Shown: positions 34,997-45,242, counted from the first letter of the stretch. The stretch: DNA of 64,000 nucleotides from Hermatobates lingyangjiaoensis (GCA_026182355.1 JAPFBL010000003.1:1839001-1903000), one strand, 5' to 3'. The notes: a model not told the origin generated them from the letters alone. Translations and numbers: made by a program.

Positions 34997-35750
34997 AGAA
35001 ATCAATAGATTTCAATTAATATTAAAGCAAACAAAAATACAATCAACAAAGCAATATTAGATCTGTGTAGATAGCGTATCTTTTTTTTATAATTTCATTG
35101 AAGCAAAGGAATTTTTATAAATAATATTCTCATTTTAATTTTCTGATTTAAACCGAGTACTACCAATGGCAGCTGTGTACTGATAACTAAAAGAAAAAAT
35201 ATTGAAAAACTAAACATAATCTGGTAAAAAGCAGAGAACTACTGTTGAACTTGGCAATATGAAGTTCTCAAATCAAAGACGGCTAACAAAACAACTACAG
35301 GAAAATTAAATTTCAATGTAGAACTCATATTGAAAAAATAAATATATGTACCAAATCAACTTTGCAATTAATGCAAAATAATTTAATCTCCATATTGATC
35401 TTTTTTTTTTGGAATGTGTTAAAGCTCTTTTTTTGTATTTAAATAGGTGCAAATATGATAAGTAACTATCATACCACTAAACCCATTTGAACAAATAAGA
35501 ATAGTCATTACTTTTACATTTAATTAATTATCTAAAGCTTGGTACTTAAACTGCAAATAATCCAATGGTTACTTTTAGAAAAATATGCATATGACGGCAT
35601 TTTCATACCTAACGAGAAAATGTTATAAAATTTCTTTCAATGTACTATTTTTCTGAGCACTTACAATAACGTGGTGAATGTACACTGTTTAGATTATTAA
35701 ATTTCAATATTCTACAAGAAATTAAAATGAAACTTTTTTTTAAATCATAA
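34997..35750. other. AT-rich single-copy DNA, no gene seen
   Basis: Follows the satellite edge directly. No credible open frame, tRNA or repeat recognised. Confidence 0.5.
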
Positions 35751-36238
35751 TAATTTAAAATTGGGTCCTTCGGAAAAAAAATTGATTGTTACTTGCTTTT
35801 TGGATATCATTATGAATAATGTAATTGGTATAAGAACACATCATTACAACAGAATTCACATGTCGTATACTTTCTCGCTCGTTACCCGGCTTTCCGAATA
35901 CATTCATCTTCACGAGTTCAATAATTTTGAAATATTAAGAAACCGTTTAATTAAGATAACCCGGAACATGAAAGTGCTCTGAAGCCGTGGAAGCCAATAG
36001 GAAGGAACACTGGATATGACAGTTTAATCTAATGATCAATACCAGACTGGCAAAATGATATATTATGATTTTTTTTTCTTTAGAATATGTAAAAACATGA
36101 CAGCATTTCATGGAGGGTGATTAATTTATTTCCTCAAGTGGAATGCTCCCGTCGTATTATACCAATCACATTATACTTAATGATATCTAAACAGCAAGCA
36201 ACAATCAATTTTTTTCCAAAGTATCCAATTTTAAATTA
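35751..36238. mobile_element. 488-bp element with long terminal inverted repeats (MITE-like)
   Basis: The left 85 bp (from TAATTTAAAATTGGGTCC) and right 85 bp (ending GGATACTTTGG complement, CCAATTTTAAATTA) are inverted repeats of each other, with scattered mismatches and one- or two-base indels. The centre of about 315 bp is unique. The structure suits a small non-autonomous DNA transposon. No transposase is present, I could not settle a target duplication, and I cannot assign a superfamily. The 73-codon frame at 35761-35982 starts inside the left repeat and is probably accidental. Confidence 0.55.
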
Positions 36239-36599
36239 CTTAAGCCTTCTGAAAACGTATTGATTGTTAATGTTATTTAATTAAAAAGATTACCGTGGTT
36301 TTATTTGAATTAACTTCTATATCTTATAAATTAACCTCTATATTAATATTTATTTTAGATTGATCTAAAGATCAATTTTTGAATTTAGGTGCAAAAACTG
36401 TAGGTATAAGTAAAATTACTTATATATGATATCACAATCAACGTTTAAACCACAATAAGAATAAGAAAAAAGACTAAGATCCTTCAAATCCCCAGTGACT
36501 TATATGATATATTATATGATACAACATAAATGCTAAAATTGAATCTCAGCTTGATAGATTCAACAAATAAGAATTCATAACAGTAATAAAGTAATAAAA
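36239..36599. other. AT-rich DNA, small PLE-end relic
   Basis: No gene seen. Around 36448-36488 the bases AAACCACAATAAGAATAAG and then AAGACTAAGATCCTTCAA resemble the left arm of the hammerhead-bearing palindromes at 41.0 and 45.3 kb. This may be an old solo fragment of that PLE end. Confidence 0.35.
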
Positions 36600-36639
36600 G
36601 AGATTTCAAGAGTGATGTATAAGTGGTTGAGAGTGTTGT

Positions 36640-37100
36640 CTTTTACTGTTGGAGTATTAGGAGACTTACTGACCATGAAGACAATACTCTAGGTGATAAT
36701 CATCCTTGCTACCGTAGTGAAGTTGAGGATGTTGGGATGAGATGGTGAGTGCAGTTACCTGTCTCCTAGGGACTCATACGCACCGGAAGGTCTGACCCGA
36801 TCACTACACAGCGTGATATGGTTCACGGTAAGGTAGGGTTGACATTAAAGAGGTGTGTGTGCGTAGGCTTATTGACATTGTAAGGTGGGTGTGGCACGCA
36901 GGTGTTTGCTTATCTGTCGGTACATACAAGTTAATGTGTTGATTAAATCAGGCAACAGGTATCTGCATAAAGACACAATGGCGGCAGGCGTGACTGATGG
37001 ACCGCCCGACCTCCCGCTGCTTCCACCCACAGCTTCACGCCCGCTCCCAGTCCTGCCCTACTACAGCTCGCCTGTACTCATTATAGTCATTTATTATTAG
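36640..37100 (+). other. GC-richer island with a short possible reading frame
   Basis: About 450 bp are visibly richer in G and C than the surroundings, with several CpG steps. Near the end an ATG at 36978 in context ACAATGG opens a 40-codon frame to 37100. It begins MAAGVTDGPP and is rich in proline and leucine. It could be a 5' exon or promoter region of a host gene, or unrelated old repeat. I recognise no domain and no clear splice donor follows. Confidence 0.25.
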
Positions 37101-40100
37101 CCATTGTCATCTGCAATGACCCAGTCTACTTAAACTAAAGTTTTTTAAAGTCCCCGGAAGGTCATAAAGTACAGTTTCAATTACGGTGAAAAATATTTGT
37201 AATCAATCTAGGGCAGTTTTACAGGTTTTTTATCATATAAAAACCACTTTGCAGGAACCACACAAAAATACAAAATATCCAATAACTACTACCAACATTA
37301 AAGAAAAACAACCTTAAATAAAAATTTAAGCTACCAAGATGAATCGTGGAGCTACCATTTGCAGAATACTACTGTCAGCTCCAGATGCGCTAATATCACA
37401 TCTTATCGTCTAATCTGTATAAGGTACACCGTTATGCATTTGTATTCTATTTATTGTTTCTATAAAATGCTCATAACATATTTTATTTACATATATTCTG
37501 ATTTAGTTATCTAGGAAAGAGCTACTTTTCAAGTCCATGTAATTTTTTCTCAAATGTATTTCTAATTGTGATAAAATTTTGGTCATATAAACAAAACTAA
37601 ATAACAGGCAAAAAGACCAAGAAAATAACCGACGAAAACTCCCTCCAAACTCCTATTGGCTGTCAACAGCAATAGTAAGTAGTGTGCTTCAAAGGCAATA
37701 ACATAGCTCTCAAAGTGAGAAGCAATCCAAACAAAAGTATCTGTCGTGTTGATATTCACATCTTTTGGGTATTTTACCGATGATTTTCGGTGTTTTACTC
37801 TGTTATCCGATTTGTTATCTTCACAGACAGCTTCATTTTGAGTTCAAATGTATATATTTTATCAAAAAAGTAAAATAAGATTTTTCAAGACTCCTAACCT
37901 CAAAACTTTGCAACTCTTACAACTAGTTTCAATCGTTGTGCAAACAAATTTGAAATATATAGTCAAGTATTTATCAGTTGATTCAGAGATATCGACCCTA
38001 AGTAAGATCAATTGGCAAAGACTTAAGAGACGAGGCTACATTAAAAATAAAAAACAATATGAACCTACCAACCAAGAAGGAAATATTAAACCAGACATAA
38101 TGCAAAAATATGATTTCCTGCTAGTGTAATTTTTATAAAAAATAAATTAAATAGGAAAATAGTCCATGTATGTGCTGCATTTAACAACCATTCATCTTCT
38201 TCCTGTACGAATTCAAACCTCATTAAACGTGAATTCAATGTTTAAACTATAAGGAAAATACCCAATCTATCGATGTGAAGTTGGCTGAGAATATAGAAAT
38301 ATCAGATCTTAAGAGTACTGAAAAAAGTGAATATCAATGAGATCTTATGTTAGAGACAACTGAGCGCAATTTTGTACGGTCTGTGGCCAAAGAGGACACT
38401 AAAATCTCAACCAAAGCAGAGAAACATCTACAAAGTTTATTCTCTATTTCACTACCATATACTCCCTAAAATTGGATTGCTTTTAGGAATTACCTAAATG
38501 AGTCTACTCTTCCTCCCATGACTGAATACCAAAGTAGTATAAAGAAGGCCAAACAACTATGAACATAACATAAACTGACTAACTAGACTATGAACAACCG
38601 ACATCTAATTACTGACCTCACAGTTACAGCAGAACAAATAGTACAGCATTAGTAGGTCCTTTTACCTGAAATTTCAATAGATTCAAAATGTCATTTCCAA
38701 CATTTTTCAAAAGATTTGAACATAAAAAATGGAGAAAATATAAAATTACTAACTTAAATTGTGATATCACCTAGAAATTGTGAAATATCTGTAAATAAAC
38801 AAGTCTTATAAATAAAACAAATAAAAATGTCATGGTATTGACAAGAAAAGTTTCAAAATCATGATGCACACACCAAACATGTGAAAATATGTTAAATATA
38901 TTTTCATGGTGGTCATTTACTCATTAACAGGAAATTAAGAATCAAATCGCTATTTTTGAAGCCTAGATTAAGTAAGTAATCAAAATTTTTGTTTGCACTT
39001 AAAAATCACACCTATTCAAGCTAAAAGAAAATCTATAAATCTCGAGTGTCTTGCTGTTAAAGAAGAAATGCGCTACTGACAATATTAGATATAAATAAAT
39101 ATGTCAGAAAGTCTTCAAGTAAGAATTAAGACAGATTTCAAATTTAGTAATCTGGTATACCATTTTTCCAATATAATTTTTGATACATTATTCACCCCTA
39201 AAAATAAACCGAAAAGAAAACTCACTTTTTAGGAACCTACTTTTAGAATATTTCGATAATTCAGATGAATTAGATGATGTCCTAAAGGCAATAAAGCCAG
39301 TAACAATGAAACTACTAAAATAGGGTCAACAAAAGATTATCCAGAATTTTCAGAAAAAAGTTATCTTCTACATATGAAACTTAAAAAGAAAAAATATATT
39401 AATATTGTTAAATTTCAGTAAGACACAAATTGTAATCATAAATTGTGTGAACATACAAACATATGACTAAGGATATGAAAGACAACACTATTTTATTTTT
39501 TTTTTTAAGACGATAGATGTTTTTATTGAAGAATCTTATGAAAGATGTGACACCTAAAAAAAAAGTGAATCACGAAGTCCTGAATGGTAATCCTTAATCT
39601 GGTCAAAAAACTATTTGAGGTCGTGTCATTAACCACATCGGTGGATTTCAGGAAACAGATCTCCTAAAAGATATCTACAGCCATTAACTGATCACTTTAC
39701 TAGATTGCATTTAGATCTTCATCCAAAGAACAACAACCCTAACACTTGATTCATGTCCTTTGACTTACTGAGGAAAAAAAAACATGAAAATCTCACTTTC
39801 AGATCAATATCAAGATATCAATTCTGGATATCTATTCAGAAACTACTAATTTTCTTCAAAAAAAAATATATAAGCCACATTTTCACAGCAGCCAATATTC
39901 TATTGAGTTTAACAAACAACTTAACCAGTATTGTTAAACGACATTAAATGCTAAGAGGATAAGAAAGTTTGTTGCATTTTAGTAAGATTTGTTTAAGCTT
40001 TGCCACAAGAAATATGATTAAACAAATACAAAAGAGCCGGTCATAATTTAAAAGTGGTGGAAGTTAAAATAATTATGGTTTTAAACAATATCTTTCTAAG

Positions 40101-40550
40101 TTTTTGACTGATTAATGAATTGTTGAAGTTTATATTTATAAACTAAGAGGTACATTAAGTTCTGCAGACAGGATGGTCAAACTTTGAATGTTCTTCTGGC
40201 CGTTTAAAGCATATAAGAAGAAGAGTGTCTCTTTGGAAAAAAAGCAGTAGTTTGGTTGTCATGGAGACACTGTTGGAAGAAATAATAAAACAAGAAGCTA
40301 TTATTGATGATACCATATATTAAAAACTTTAATATCCAGAATGTATATAAAATTATTCACGAATAAACTAGAAACTTCTGACTTGATACCCCTGTAATTT
40401 TATTCATTTACCAACACATTAGGTTCGACAGTATATATTTACTAACTTCATTCTATTGATTCTTTGTATAGAAGTATTTAGTGCTTGTTGAACACAAATA
40501 TACGTTTAAAGAAATCCTAAATTTGATTTGTTTAACTGAAGCATATATTG
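37101..40550. other. 3.4 kb AT-rich DNA, no gene recognised
   Basis: Several frames of 60-95 codons occur (for example 37848-38129 and 39753-39947), but their composition follows the local AT bias and I recognise no protein family. No tRNA or tandem repeat noted. Confidence 0.5.
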
Positions 40551-40554
40551 AACT

Positions 40555-40655
40555 ATCAATGATCAAACCACAATATGAAAAGGGAAAAAAATCTAAGAAC
40601 TTTTAGCCATAACAAGCTGTCTTCTTCAAAGTCAAAAACCCAACTAAAATGGAAG
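40555..40655 (-). mobile_element. degraded solo copy of a hammerhead-bearing PLE end
   Basis: CAATGATCAAACCACAATATG at the start, then AACAAGCTGTCTTC and GTCAAAAACCCAAC, match one arm of the palindromes at 41043-41225 and 45275-45440. On the minus strand the ribozyme core position reads TTGAAGA instead of CTGATGA, and the GAA segment is altered. It is probably inactive. Confidence 0.55.
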
Positions 40656-40955
40656 TTTTGATACTGATTAATTAAAATGAAAATTATTGTCTGGATAAGG
40701 AAGGATCATATTTGTAGACTGGAATGAAATGAGATGTGAGGAGAATGGAAGAGGAGTTTCCTCGCAAGGATGGGGAAGTTGGATTTGGAAACTCAAAACT
40801 GAAGAGGACAAAATTCTTAAACATGTTTAACGATTATAACTTTATACTTATGTTATAGAGAACATTTCCGGTCTGCAAAATAATCATCCTTTGTTTTTTT
40901 CGTAATCTTGAAAAATAAGAAAGACTCTTGATTGTACTTTATGCCGAAACTAATG

Positions 40956-40956
<1 letters not shown>

Positions 40957-41011
<55 letters not shown>
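40957..41011. repeat. (TA)n microsatellite
   Basis: About 27 TA repeats bordering the outer end of the PLE palindrome. Confidence 0.97.
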
Positions 41012-41013
<2 letters not shown>

Positions 41014-41077
41014 ATTTCACATAAACACGTGAAATAACAATCAATGATCAAACCACAATAAGAAAATGGGAAAACAA

Positions 41078-41120
41078 GACTAAGATCTTTCAACCGTAAC
41101 AAGCGGTCTTCGTCAGAGTC
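41078..41120 (-). ncRNA. hammerhead ribozyme motif, left arm of palindrome 1
   Basis: Mirror copy of 41149-41191 on the minus strand, with the same 43-nt design: stem I GACT/AGTC, core CTGACGA (41110-41116), AGATCT stem III. In a transcript through both arms the two motifs would pair with each other as one long hairpin, which should compete with ribozyme folding. Confidence 0.58.
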
Positions 41121-41148
41121 AAAAACCCAACTGAAGGGTTGGGATTTT

Positions 41149-41191
41149 GACTCTGACGAAGACCGCTTGTTACGGTTGAAAGATCTTAGTC
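41149..41191 (+). ncRNA. hammerhead ribozyme motif, right arm of palindrome 1
   Basis: All parts of a minimal hammerhead are present in order. Stem I 5' strand GACT is at 41149-41152 and the core CTGACGA at 41153-41159. Stem II is ACCG/CGGT (41162-41165 with 41173-41176), extended by a G-T or A-T pair. GAA is at 41178-41180. AGATCT (41181-41186) holds the conserved A15.1 and U16.1. The cleavage-site base is T at 41187, and the stem I 3' strand AGTC is at 41188-41191. AGATCT cannot fold alone but is self-complementary, so cleavage would need a dimer, as reported for PLE and retrozyme hammerheads. Activity is not shown. Confidence 0.6.
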
Positions 41192-41226
41192 TTGTTTTCC
41201 ATTTTCTTATTGTGGTTTGATCATTC

Positions 41227-41253
<27 letters not shown>
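41227..41253. repeat. (AT)n microsatellite
   Basis: About 13 AT repeats between palindrome 1 and the next PLE fragment. Confidence 0.95.
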
Positions 41254-41258
<5 letters not shown>

Positions 41259-41305
41259 TCCTTTCTATTGTTTACATACCTGTTTGGTAAATAACAATAT
41301 CAGAA

Positions 41306-41345
41306 TATTCTGAAGATGGTTGAAGGCAATTGAAACATGTCAATA
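41306..41345 (+). ncRNA. hammerhead ribozyme motif, second family
   Basis: Stem I TATT/AATA pairs 41306-41309 with 41342-41345, flush against the core. The core is CTGAAGA (41310-41316), a legal CUGANGA. Stem II is GGTTG/CAATT (41318-41322 with 41327-41331, two G-T pairs) with loop AAGG. GAA is at 41332-41334. ACATGT (41335-41340) is self-complementary and holds A15.1 and U16.1. The cleavage base is C at 41341, the best choice. One extra base (T41317) precedes stem II, as in the 41.1-kb copy. All conserved positions are satisfied. Confidence 0.6.
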
Positions 41346-41406
41346 ATTTAGGTTAATTTAATTCATGTGTTACATGTAGAATAATTGCAACTTACAATAA
41401 ATAGTG

Positions 41407-41529
41407 ATGTCTAACAGTAGCTTTGATCAAATTATACATGAACTCAACCTTGAAGAAAGAAAACTACCTAGGAGATTTGAAAAGCTCAATAAGAAAAAGG
41501 TCCGTGCAATCAAGTCAATTGATTTTAAT

Positions 41530-41532
<3 letters not shown>
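41407..41532 (+). pseudogene. PLE ORF, N-terminal fragment
   Basis: The frame starts at ATG 41407 (MSNSSFDQ) and contains LPRRFEKLNKKKVRAIKS before the codons dissolve into the (AT)n tract. A basic, helix-prone R-x-x-EKLNKK segment followed by an SxxFN-like motif is typical of the region before the reverse transcriptase in PLE proteins. A similar fragment (RKLESVNKKL) is at 52107. About 42 codons remain of a protein normally several hundred residues long. Confidence 0.5.

Positions 41533-41617
<85 letters not shown>
41533..41617. repeat. (AT)20(GT)22 compound microsatellite
   Basis: Twenty AT units pass directly into about 22 GT units, truncating the PLE reading frame. Confidence 0.97.
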
Positions 41618-41618
<1 letters not shown>

Positions 41619-42900
41619 TTGTGTGATTGTGGGTTGTGTAAATTACGTTTTTATAACAACTTGGATACAAAAACACAAAGCCCAGAAAGGAAAATCCTTA
41701 ATTTCTATCGAGCAAGAAATGCATTGAGTTACATATGTTAAATTTTGCATAATATAATAAAAGACTTCATGTTTGAGAGTGTGGTGCTAATTCAATGGTG
41801 AAATCAAGTTTGAATTGTTTTATTTCGGTTGGGCAAGATTAAGGCAAATTGAATAGGAAGCAGGCACCAGGCCGAAGCGAATTACTCCCTTCTACTGGCC
41901 TGTTCTTTTTACCTTCATAAATCCAACTTGCGTTTAGGATTAATGGAATATACAAGGGCCGAGTGGCTGGCAAACCAATTCCCAACTTAGTCGATTAAAC
42001 AAATTTACATTTACCAGCCGTTTCTTGAGGGGGTGCTAAGACTGCCGAAGCAGACTGGCTTTTTGAAAGCCAATTAAGCATTCTCCCTGTCACTAAGAAC
42101 CAATATTAACAGGAAACACTGTTTGAAGTGGATTCGCTTTGCGTCTTTGTCCACCATTATTCAATCTAAATGTATCTTAACCTATCTAAACGCTCTAATT
42201 AGAATTGTATAAATTAACTTTACCAACAAGTGGTTTGTATAAACAATTCTCCTAATTAATACTGTAAACCTTAATATCTCAGGTTCTGCATTTTAGACAG
42301 TAAATGTTATATACTTCTATACATAATACAAGTTTTTATCAGTAATCAGTCAGTTTTACAAAATCACACTATACTTTTAAAGCTACCGTTTTGTTTTAAT
42401 GTCAACCATTTTTTATATAACTGAATGCAAAAAATATAAGAAATGCGCCAACTTAATGCATATAAAATGTTAGCTATGTAACCATTCCAAGCAAAAAAGT
42501 TCTCTCATTTGTGTTCTCTGAACTTAAGTGAGATAGTGTTATGGACTTTCAGAGTCATACTTTTTTTGAAAATCTAAAACAATGGACTGTTACATTAGAG
42601 GTGTAAATTGAGTAAGTTCTTGAATGGAAGTTTTAAACACAGGTATTTCGTATGAATTAACACACTATATTGGCAAATGACATCGACTAAGAATTAAAGA
42701 AATTTATATTAGTAAATATTTGATAAGGTTTACATCAAATAGGAAACACAAAGACTAAAATTTTAATGTAATCAAAAAGTAAACATGTTAGACTGTATGC
42801 TTTTTACATTATATTAACCACTAATTTATACTTTACTTTTCCCCTTGGAATTGGTTCTCTTTTAATAGTTTTGAAAGTATTTAATACATACATACTAATC
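41618..42900. other. no gene seen
   Basis: AT-rich apart from a more balanced stretch at about 41825-42140 containing several short GGCC-rich words. I recognise no protein or RNA gene. Confidence 0.5.
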
Positions 42901-43008
42901 AAAATTAAAGTTTATCAGGACTCGCTCAGTTCATGGTTTTATTAAAAGAACTGACTGAGTCTTGATAAACTTTAATTTTGTTTCTATTTAACGGTCGATA
43001 CTTTTATC
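42901..43008. mobile_element. PLE-end inverted dimer relic (palindrome 3)
   Basis: Arms 42901-42932 and 42948-42979 are inverted repeats (AAAATTAAAGTTTATC at the outer side) around a 15-bp spacer. The right arm continues to about 43008 with a sequence whose complement reads AAAGTATCGACCGTTAAATA. This matches 45203-45222 (AAAGTATCAACCGTGGAATA) and the outer end of the large PLE dimer near 45512. The arms therefore belong to the same PLE end group. No ribozyme motif is visible here. Confidence 0.55.
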
Positions 43009-43575
43009 AATATATATATTTATCTGCATGTTTTTATGCGCTCGTAAGAAACAATATATTATCTTTATGAACAATTATTCAGAGTTATGTGTACTATAGA
43101 AATACAATAATGAAAGTGACGTTCCCAGCTAAGAACACCAAAGCAAGAGATATAATACAAGATAAATATTTGTCCAAATGATCTGAATTGTTGGTATCAA
43201 GAATAACATATGCTTGTTAAAATTTTCGTGTACCAATTTAAATAAAAGACATGCTTACAACTATAGGTTCACTCCTACGACAGCTTTGAGGAGGGTAGTC
43301 TCTCAGGATGTCGGGTTGACTGAATCTTCACCTAGCCTGGTCAATCAGCAACAGTGAATCCAAGCAATATAATAAAAGCCGGCTAATGTCAGCCACTAGT
43401 TATTACCGTAATGACACTTCTCAATAAGATTTGGTTATTAATAATAATGCTATATATATAGAGTTGATTAATAACCGTATAGTCACTCCTGATGTACATC
43501 ATAATTCTGGTCCTAGGAGGGATCACAGTGACTCTACTTTCTTCATCACCACGTATATTCTGGTGCTCATAGGCT
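43009..43575. other. no confident gene; 5' flank of PLE remnant
   Basis: AT-rich with a short GC-richer part at 43270-43420. The segment from about 43500 may be the decayed upstream part of the PLE ORF that becomes recognisable after 43576. Confidence 0.4.
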
Positions 43576-44150
43576 GCGTGCACTTACCAAGGAGTTCATT
43601 CTTATATTTTCTTCTTCTACCTGTACTTCTTCTGTCTTCAGAGAGGCACTTTCTTTTCTTACCACAAACCTGCTAATCTTAAATCTATCTTTTCTCATAT
43701 TTCTTCTCCTAAGCTTCCCAATACTGCTGGTGGTATGGTTCAATGCGGACGTCGTGGGTATCTTGCTTGTCCTCTCATCAATCCCGTTCCTTCCTTTGCT
43801 TCTTTCCTCAGCAAACGCACCTACCCTATCTCCTACAAGACCTCTTGTACCTCTGGTAACTGCGTTTACCGTTTGGATTGCACCCACTATGATGTTCTTT
43901 ATGTGGGTTTGGCTTCCACCAAGCTAAGCCTGCGTATGAATAATCACAGGTCGACCGTTGGTAAACGCAGTGACCTTCCCGTTGATACTCATGCCAGTGC
44001 TCACGGACTCAGTTTTAATGACTGTTTTCGTGTACAGGTTCTGAGACAGATAACTCATAGCAATTCAAAGTCACTTTGAGAGCTTCAGAAGAAGCTTTTA
44101 TTAGTCTTCTGGGGGGTATATCTGCTCCTGGGATAAACCTCAATCGTTGA
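43576..44150 (+). pseudogene. PLE remnant: linker plus GIY-YIG endonuclease, second family
   Basis: The C-terminal part of a Penelope-like protein, broken by at least two frameshifts (about 43645 and 44078). Readable pieces in order are LTKEFILIFSSS, then SYHKPANLKSIFSH, a linker with CGRRGYLACPLI, then CTSGNCVYRLDC and LYVGLASTKLSLR...NNHRS (the GIY-YIG core with downstream Arg and His). After a shift comes ASEEAFISLLGG...GINLNR and a stop at 44150. The linker resembles the Cys-rich finger of Neptune-type PLEs, but the middle cysteine appears replaced by tyrosine. It is GC-richer than, and clearly different from, the 45.8-47.4-kb family. Confidence 0.7.
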
Positions 44151-44520
44151 TTATTCCTTTTATTTATTTTAGTCTCTTAGTGTATCTTTTGTTTACTTAC
44201 TTATTTTTATTTTTTATTTCTATTTTATTTGTATTTGGGTTTGGTTTTTTTTCATCTGTGCAAATAGTTTTTGTTTTCATTCGTTACAATTAATTTTGCT
44301 TTTATCTCTTTATCTATCCTTGCCTACTCTTCCACCGTAAGTTGGCTACACTGTTCTGTGCTCCTTGAAGACCACCGGCCAGTCGTTGTCTGCCTGCGGA
44401 GCGACTCGTTTGTATCTTAATGATGACAAGGACATCGAAATATAGTAGTGAGTTTCTGTTTCATTTCTATGTGTCAATATAGTTTATTTAGTTCGTGAAA
44501 TTGTTTCATTTAGTTGGTAT
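44151..44520 (+). other. 3' untranslated end of the second PLE family
   Basis: Pyrimidine-rich DNA after the endonuclease stop. At 44419-44447 there is AATGATGACAAGG...CATCGAAATATAGTAG, which resembles a hammerhead core and GAAA, but stem II cannot be drawn. I treat it as a decayed end, not as a ribozyme. Confidence 0.4.
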
Positions 44521-44563
44521 ATATATATATGGTATATATACCAAACAGTGCAGATAACTAAAT

Positions 44564-44734
44564 AAAAAAGAGAACACATACAAGGAACGAGAAAACCTAC
44601 TGGATGACTGGTTGCATTCCACTGGTACGCACGTACCTCTTCTTCTTCCTTGCTACTCTCTTCCTGACGACGAACTTCAGTTCGGAATATTGATACAGTA
44701 AGTTTTCTCGTTTCTTGTATATGTTCTCTTTTTC
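44564..44734. mobile_element. PLE-end inverted dimer relic (palindrome 4)
   Basis: Arms 44564-44600 and 44698-44734 are inverted repeats of about 36 bp with three or four mismatches (AGAGAACACATAC against GTATATGTTCTCT), around a 97-bp spacer. (TA)n follows at 44738 and a TA-rich hairpin lies at 44517-44543. The spacer contains a hammerhead-like core at 44664. Layout suggests another head-to-head pair of truncated PLE copies, older than palindromes 1 and 2. Confidence 0.5.
44664..44700 (+). ncRNA. hammerhead-like core, third PLE family
   Basis: CTGACGA (44664-44670) is followed by a perfect 5-bp stem II, CGAAC/GTTCG (44671-44675 with 44680-44684, loop TTCA), and GAA (44685-44687). The next base is T where A15.1 is expected. 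A small TAT/ATA stem III with C as cleavage base could form. The best stem I (TACT 44654-44657 with AGTA 44697-44700) is not flush with the core. Core fit is good, but overall fold and activity are doubtful. Confidence 0.35.

Positions 44735-44737
<3 letters not shown>

Positions 44738-44792
<55 letters not shown>
44738..44792. repeat. (AT)n microsatellite
   Basis: About 27 AT repeats between two PLE remnants. Confidence 0.97.
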
Positions 44793-44795
<3 letters not shown>

Positions 44796-45126
44796 AACAA
44801 CAATAAATTATCGACCGTAGAACAGATATATAACTAAAAAAGGTAAATCGGGATACGATTAAATTGTATTAATTGCATTTAATATTTAATTGTATTAAAT
44901 TAAATTTGTATTTAATTGTATTTAATTAATTGTATCAAATGTTTTAAATTGTATTTAATTTTTCATAATGTACTACTACTGTTTGTGTTAAAAATGGACG
45001 TATTTAATTTCTTAATTTCCTTTGTGTTGTAGGCTTTTGAAAAAGATTTTGAATAAAATCGAACGTCGGCAATGAGAGTTTGATTGGAAGTGAAGAAATT
45101 GACCGCATCCCGATATACCTGTTTTA

Positions 45127-45129
<3 letters not shown>
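44793..45129. mobile_element. relic of the large-PLE end, inverted ends
   Basis: The right part (45035-45125) reads TTTTGAAAAAGATTTTGAAT, then AATCGAACGTCGGCAATGAG and AGTTTGATT. This is a diverged copy of the outer end of the PLE dimer at 47550-47640, including its stem-loop. The left part (44806-44870, ATCGACCGTAGAAC...AAATCGGGATACG) is the inverted counterpart of the same end (GCATCCCGATATACC at 45105-45119). The middle is a TTTAATTGTATT-rich tract. I read it as a further collapsed head-to-head pair. Confidence 0.5.

Positions 45130-45197
<68 letters not shown>
45130..45197. repeat. (TA)n microsatellite
   Basis: About 33 TA repeats with a single GA interruption near 45165. Confidence 0.97.
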
Positions 45198-45199
<2 letters not shown>

Positions 45200-45242
45200 C
45201 TAAAGTATCAACCGTGGAATAGAAACAAAACTAAAGTTTATG
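45198..45242. mobile_element. PLE end fragment
   Basis: AAAGTATCAACCGTGGAATA...AAAACTAAAGTTTATG matches the complement of 42964-43003 in palindrome 3. It is a short solo copy of that PLE end, squeezed between TA tracts. Confidence 0.5.

Larger units (their letters stand above)
41012..41226. mobile_element. PLE-end inverted dimer (palindrome 1)
   Basis: Two roughly 88-bp arms (41043-41130 and 41138-41225) are near-perfect inverted repeats around a spacer of about 7 bp. The left side has an extra outer piece (41012-41042, TTCACATAAACACGTG) that recurs in inverse at 45441-45468 by palindrome 2. Each arm contains a hammerhead-ribozyme motif, facing outward. (TA)n borders both ends. The layout equals the large PLE dimer at 45.5-47.6 kb, so I read this as two heavily 5'-truncated PLE copies joined head to head, leaving only their 3' ends. 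Confidence 0.7.
41254..41532 (+). mobile_element. PLE 5' fragment: hammerhead-bearing end plus start of ORF
   Basis: Between two dinucleotide tracts lies an end sequence with a hammerhead motif (41306-41345), a short leader, and the beginning of a PLE-type reading frame (41407 onward) that runs into (AT)n. The order, ribozyme-bearing pseudo-LTR then ORF, is the known 5' layout of Penelope-like elements. The rest of the element is missing. Confidence 0.6.

Noticed and set aside
37848..39947. Frames of 64-93 codons in the AT-rich spacer
   Set aside because: No recognisable motif, composition as expected by chance, no splice or promoter context I could support.
40950..41228. 92-codon minus-strand frame across the palindrome and TA repeat
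   Set aside because: It spans the palindrome and reads the (TA)n as alternating Ile/Tyr; a chance frame.
43567..43887. Minus-strand frame of 106 codons
   Set aside because: It is the antisense of the PLE linker/endonuclease remnant; only the plus strand shows family motifs.
44419..44447. Hammerhead in the end of the second PLE family
   Set aside because: TGATGA and GAAA are present, but no stem II or stem I can be drawn.
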